Positions 61,650 to 64,000 of a stretch of DNA of 64,000 nucleotides are shown here, piece by piece. The translations under genes were made by a program, and so were the position numbers. The DNA lies in contig JAYRFK010000052.1 of NCBI GenBank assembly GCA_041908445.1, positions 310,001 to 374,000 on the forward strand, given 5' to 3'. Every line of letters begins with the position of its first letter. Within the stretch, counting starts at the first letter, position 1. This DNA comes from JAEUJM01 sp041908445 (lineage in GTDB: Bacteria > Actinomycetota > Acidimicrobiia > Acidimicrobiales > DATDAH01). The notes below the pieces were generated by a model that saw only the letters and a list, made by a program, of their open reading frames with translations, made no database searches and was not told where the DNA came from.

Positions 61650-63164
61650 GTGTCGGGGGTCATGCACGGGGGGCTGGAGCGGGCCGCCGCGCGCCTCGGC
61701 AACAAGCCCGCCGTGCTCGCCGGCGACGATGCCTGGACGTTCGCCGAGCTCGACGGCCTCAGCAACGCCTTCGCCCACCACCTCGCCGCCGCCGGCGTCG
61801 GCCCCGGCGACCGGGTGGCGGTCATGCTCACGAACCGGGTCGAGCTGATCCTCGCCGTCCAGGGCGCCAGCCGGCTCGGCGCCGCCGCGGTCATGGTCAG
61901 CCCGGCGTGGAAGGCCACCGAGGTGGGCAACGCCCTCGCCCTGACCGAGCCCGTCCACGCGGTGGCCGACGGCGCCGGCACCGCCCTCCTCACCGAGGCG
62001 ATGGGCGCCGCCCGGGTCACCGACCTCGACGACCCCGCCGTCCTCGCCGCCACCCAGGCCGGCCCCACCACCCGTCCCGATCCCGGCACCGACCCGGACC
62101 CACGACAAGATGCCGTCCTCGTCTTCTCCTCGGGCACGACCGGCATGCCCAAGGCCGTGCGCCACACCCACGCCTCCATGGGCGCCGCCACCGACCACTG
62201 GGTCCACTGCCTCGGCCTCACCGACGCCGACCGCTTCCAGGTCGCCACGCCGCCGACGCACATCCTCGGCCTGCTCAACCTGCTCGCCGCCGCCGAGGCC
62301 GGCGCGACCGTCCGCCTCCACGCCCGGTTCGACCTCGACGAGGTCCTGCGCAGCATCGAAGCCGACCGCCTCACCCTCGAGATGGCCGTCGCCCCCATCG
62401 CCCTGGCCATGGCCAACCACCCCGACCTCGAGCGCTACGACCTCTCCTCGCTGCGCTACGTCATGTGGGGCGCCACCCCGGTCACCGCCAGCGTGGCCGA
62501 GGCCGTCACCGCCCGCACCGGCGTGCGCTGGCTCCCCGCCTACGGCGCCAGCGAGCTGCCGGTCATCACCTGCAACCCCGTCGACCGCCCCGACGAGTGG
62601 CGCCTCGACTCCGCCGGCCTCCCCGCCCCGGGCGTTGAGCTGCGGGTGGTCGACCTCGACACCGGGGCCGTGCTGCCCGCCGGCGAGACCGGCGAGATCC
62701 AGGCCCGCAGCGCCTCGGTCATGGCCGGCTACCTCCCCGCCGAGGCCACCGCCGACGCCTTCGACGACGGCTGGTACCGCACCGGCGACATCGGCTGGCT
62801 CGAGCCCGACGGCTGGGTCCACCTCACCGACCGCTCCAAGGAGATGATCAAGGTCAAGGGCTTCCAGGTGGCGCCCGCCGAGGTCGAGGCCGTGCTGCTC
62901 GGCCACCCGTCGGTGGTCGACTGCGCCGTCTTCGGCGTGCCCGACGAGGCCGCCGGCGAGGTCCCCGTCGCCGCCGTCGTGCTCGACCCGGCCCACCCCG
63001 TCGAGCCCGACGCCCTCCGCGCCCTCGTCGCCGACACCCTCGCCACCTACAAGCAGCTGCGCCAGGTCGAGGTCGTCGACGCCATCCCCCGCCTCCCCTC
63101 CGGCAAGGCCCTCCGCCGGGTCCTTCGCGACCAGTGGCTCGCCGGCGCCGAGGTCCCCGCCTGA
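61650..63164 (+). CDS. AMP-binding acyl-CoA synthetase
   Basis: 504 residues if GTG 61650 is used (6 nt after the -10, leaderless); ATG 61662 is an alternative. The motif LVFSSGTTGMPKAVRHTH binds ATP. YGASELPV stands at the adenylate loop, with Ser-Glu-Leu in place of the common TE. DRSKEMIKVKGFQVAPAEVE is the hinge region, and SGKALRRVLRD has the catalytic Lys. It activates a carboxylic acid as a CoA thioester. A palindromic element and an acyl-CoA dehydrogenase gene follow on the same strand. Confidence 0.92.
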   Translation: MSGVMHGGLERAAARLGNKPAVLAGDDAWTFAELDGLSNAFAHHLAAAGVGPGDRVAVMLTNRVELILAVQGASRLGAAAVMVSPAWKATEVGNALALTEPVHAVADGAGTALLTEAMGAARVTDLDDPAVLAATQAGPTTRPDPGTDPDPRQDAVLVFSSGTTGMPKAVRHTHASMGAATDHWVHCLGLTDADRFQVATPPTHILGLLNLLAAAEAGATVRLHARFDLDEVLRSIEADRLTLEMAVAPIALAMANHPDLERYDLSSLRYVMWGATPVTASVAEAVTARTGVRWLPAYGASELPVITCNPVDRPDEWRLDSAGLPAPGVELRVVDLDTGAVLPAGETGEIQARSASVMAGYLPAEATADAFDDGWYRTGDIGWLEPDGWVHLTDRSKEMIKVKGFQVAPAEVEAVLLGHPSVVDCAVFGVPDEAAGEVPVAAVVLDPAHPVEPDALRALVADTLATYKQLRQVEVVDAIPRLPSGKALRRVLRDQWLAGAEVPA

Positions 63165-63208
63165 TGCCCACCCCCGACGTTCACCTGAACGCCCCCCGTA
63201 CCTCTTCC

Positions 63209-63258
63209 GTTCTGGCTCCCGATTTCGGGGCCAGGGCACCGAAATCGGGAGCCAGTTC
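63209..63258. repeat. Palindromic element 17 (CCCGATTTCGG subfamily)
   Basis: 50 bp with perfect 17-bp arms (63212-63228, 63239-63255), between the ligase and acyl-CoA dehydrogenase genes. Only 436 bp from the related copy inside the latter gene. Confidence 0.9.
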
Positions 63259-63294
63259 GGTGGACGCCGCCCCGATCGCCACAGGAGTGCGCTG

Positions 63295-64000
63295 ATGGAC
63301 GTCCGGCTCGACGCCGAGCAGAAGGCGCTGCGCGACGCCGCGGCCCAGGTCGTGCGCGACCTCGGGCCCAAGGCGGTCGGCGACCTCGACGACGACGCCC
63401 GCGCCGCCAAGCTCGACGCCGCCGTGGCCGCAGCCGGGTGGCGGGAGCTCCGCCTGCCCGCCGAGGAGCCGGCCGGGCCGGGCGCCGCGCCCCTCGCCTC
63501 CGCGGTCGAGGTCGGGATCGTGGCCGAGGCGCTCGGGTGGGGCGTCGCCGACGCCGCCTTCGTCGGGCCCACCCTCGCCGCCGAGCTCCGCCGCCTGGCC
63601 GGGGCGCCCGCCGCCGAGGCGCCCGAGACCGTCGGTCTCACCCTCGACCTGTCCGCCCTGGCCGTGCTCGCCCTCGGTGGCGCCGAGGCGCCCGAACTGG
63701 CACCGGATTTCGGTGTCCTGACACCGAAATCCGGTGCCAGTACGGCGATTGGTGACGCCCTCGTCGCGATCGACGCCGCCGGCGCCACCCAGGCGCTCGT
63801 CCTCTCCCCCGTCGCCGGTGGCCACGCCCTGGCGACGGTCGATCTGCCCGACTCGAGTGCGACGAGCGCCGCCGCCGTCGACCTCACCCGGCCGTCGGTC
63901 GCCCTCCCCGCCGGCGCAACAGCAACCCCCGTCGGCGGCGCCGCCCCGCTCGACGACGACGCCCTGGCCCGCTGGACCGCCCTCGCCCTCGCCGTCACCG
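63295..64000 (+). CDS. Acyl-CoA dehydrogenase family protein, cut by window end
   Basis: At least 235 residues, open at the window edge. It starts MDVRLDAEQKALRDAAAQVV, typical of the N-terminal helical domain of actinobacterial FadE proteins of the FadE28/29 style, and LASAVEVGIVAEALGWGVADAAF follows. It would introduce a double bond in an acyl-CoA using FAD. Residues about 134-150 (ELAPDFGVLTPKSGAST) are encoded by a 50-bp palindromic element inserted in frame (63694-63743) where such proteins have a variable loop. Ribosome site ACAGGAG precedes the ATG. Confidence 0.8.
   Translation, partial: MDVRLDAEQKALRDAAAQVVRDLGPKAVGDLDDDARAAKLDAAVAAAGWRELRLPAEEPAGPGAAPLASAVEVGIVAEALGWGVADAAFVGPTLAAELRRLAGAPAAEAPETVGLTLDLSALAVLALGGAEAPELAPDFGVLTPKSGASTAIGDALVAIDAAGATQALVLSPVAGGHALATVDLPDSSATSAAAVDLTRPSVALPAGATATPVGGAAPLDDDALARWTALALAVT
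63694..63743. repeat. Palindromic element 18 (CCCGATTTCGG subfamily) inside a coding gene
   Basis: 50 bp with perfect 20-bp arms (63697-63716, 63721-63740) and loop CCTG. In frame in the acyl-CoA dehydrogenase gene. Relative to element 2 the stem has paired changes on both arms. Confidence 0.9.

Overview
The window is GC-rich, almost gapless chromosomal DNA that looks like an actinobacterium. Evidence is the strong G/C bias at third codon positions, many GTG and some TTG starts, short 4-bp gene overlaps, two luciferase-like enzymes of the F420-using type, five cytochromes P450 and a large acyl-CoA toolkit. The style fits an environmental Acidimicrobiia-like lineage, but no marker gene here fixes the taxon. 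I see no rRNA, tRNA, phage genes, transposase or CRISPR array. About 60 protein genes are called; no gap between genes exceeds 300 bp.

Layout. 0-3.9 kb: small oxidoreductase, VOC protein, exonuclease-family hydrolase, XRE regulator, Baeyer-Villiger-type monooxygenase. 4.0-8.3 kb: a plus-strand catabolic operon (Rieske oxygenase, SnoaL, F420-type oxidoreductase, TauD-type dioxygenase, SDR). 8.3-9.5 kb: a broken LuxR/HD regulator. 9.6-15.9 kb: cupin, D-aminoacylase-like hydrolase, aldehyde dehydrogenase, two tandem P450s. 15.9-30.5 kb: a minus-strand block reading SDR, molybdenum hydroxylase (large, medium, small subunits), amidohydrolase, fused indolepyruvate:ferredoxin oxidoreductase, EthD, SnoaL, P450, amidohydrolase, and a frameshifted alpha/beta hydrolase. 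30.6-42.3 kb: P450, amidohydrolase, CoA-transferase, DUF427-thioesterase fusion, DUF427 protein, acyl-CoA ligase, enoyl-CoA hydratase, a double-TetR regulator and an SDR. 42.3-46 kb: a Liv-type ABC importer with a fused permease and no binding protein. 46.2-54.7 kb: SDR, F420-type oxidoreductase, amidohydrolase, ligase, CoA-transferase, TetR and P450, with a small toxin-antitoxin-like pair embedded. 54.9-64 kb: PQQ-propeller lipoprotein, DapB-like reductase, SnoaL, an HTH-MNT/HEPN module, DUF1232 protein, O-methyltransferase, a winged-helix nucleotidyltransferase facing a HEPN-like protein, an acyl-CoA ligase and a truncated acyl-CoA dehydrogenase.

Together the genes read as an accessory catabolic region for hydrophobic, possibly steroid- or terpenoid-like, carboxylic acids: hydroxylation (P450, Rieske, BVMO, TauD), CoA activation (ligases, CoA-transferases), beta-oxidation and decarboxylation or hydrolysis (amidohydrolases). 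The substrate is inferred, not shown. Three sets of related palindromic promoter sequences tie scattered genes into putative regulons, and many genes have a TAGCGT-like -10 box 6-8 nt before the start codon, implying leaderless mRNAs.

The most unusual content is a set of 18 hairpin elements, nearly all 48-51 bp. They fall into at least five sequence subfamilies with unrelated stems but usually share outer ends (GTTCTGG ... CCAGAAC). Most lie between genes. One sits in frame inside the acyl-CoA dehydrogenase gene, one supplies the start codon of the DUF427-thioesterase gene, and copies within a subfamily show compensatory stem changes.
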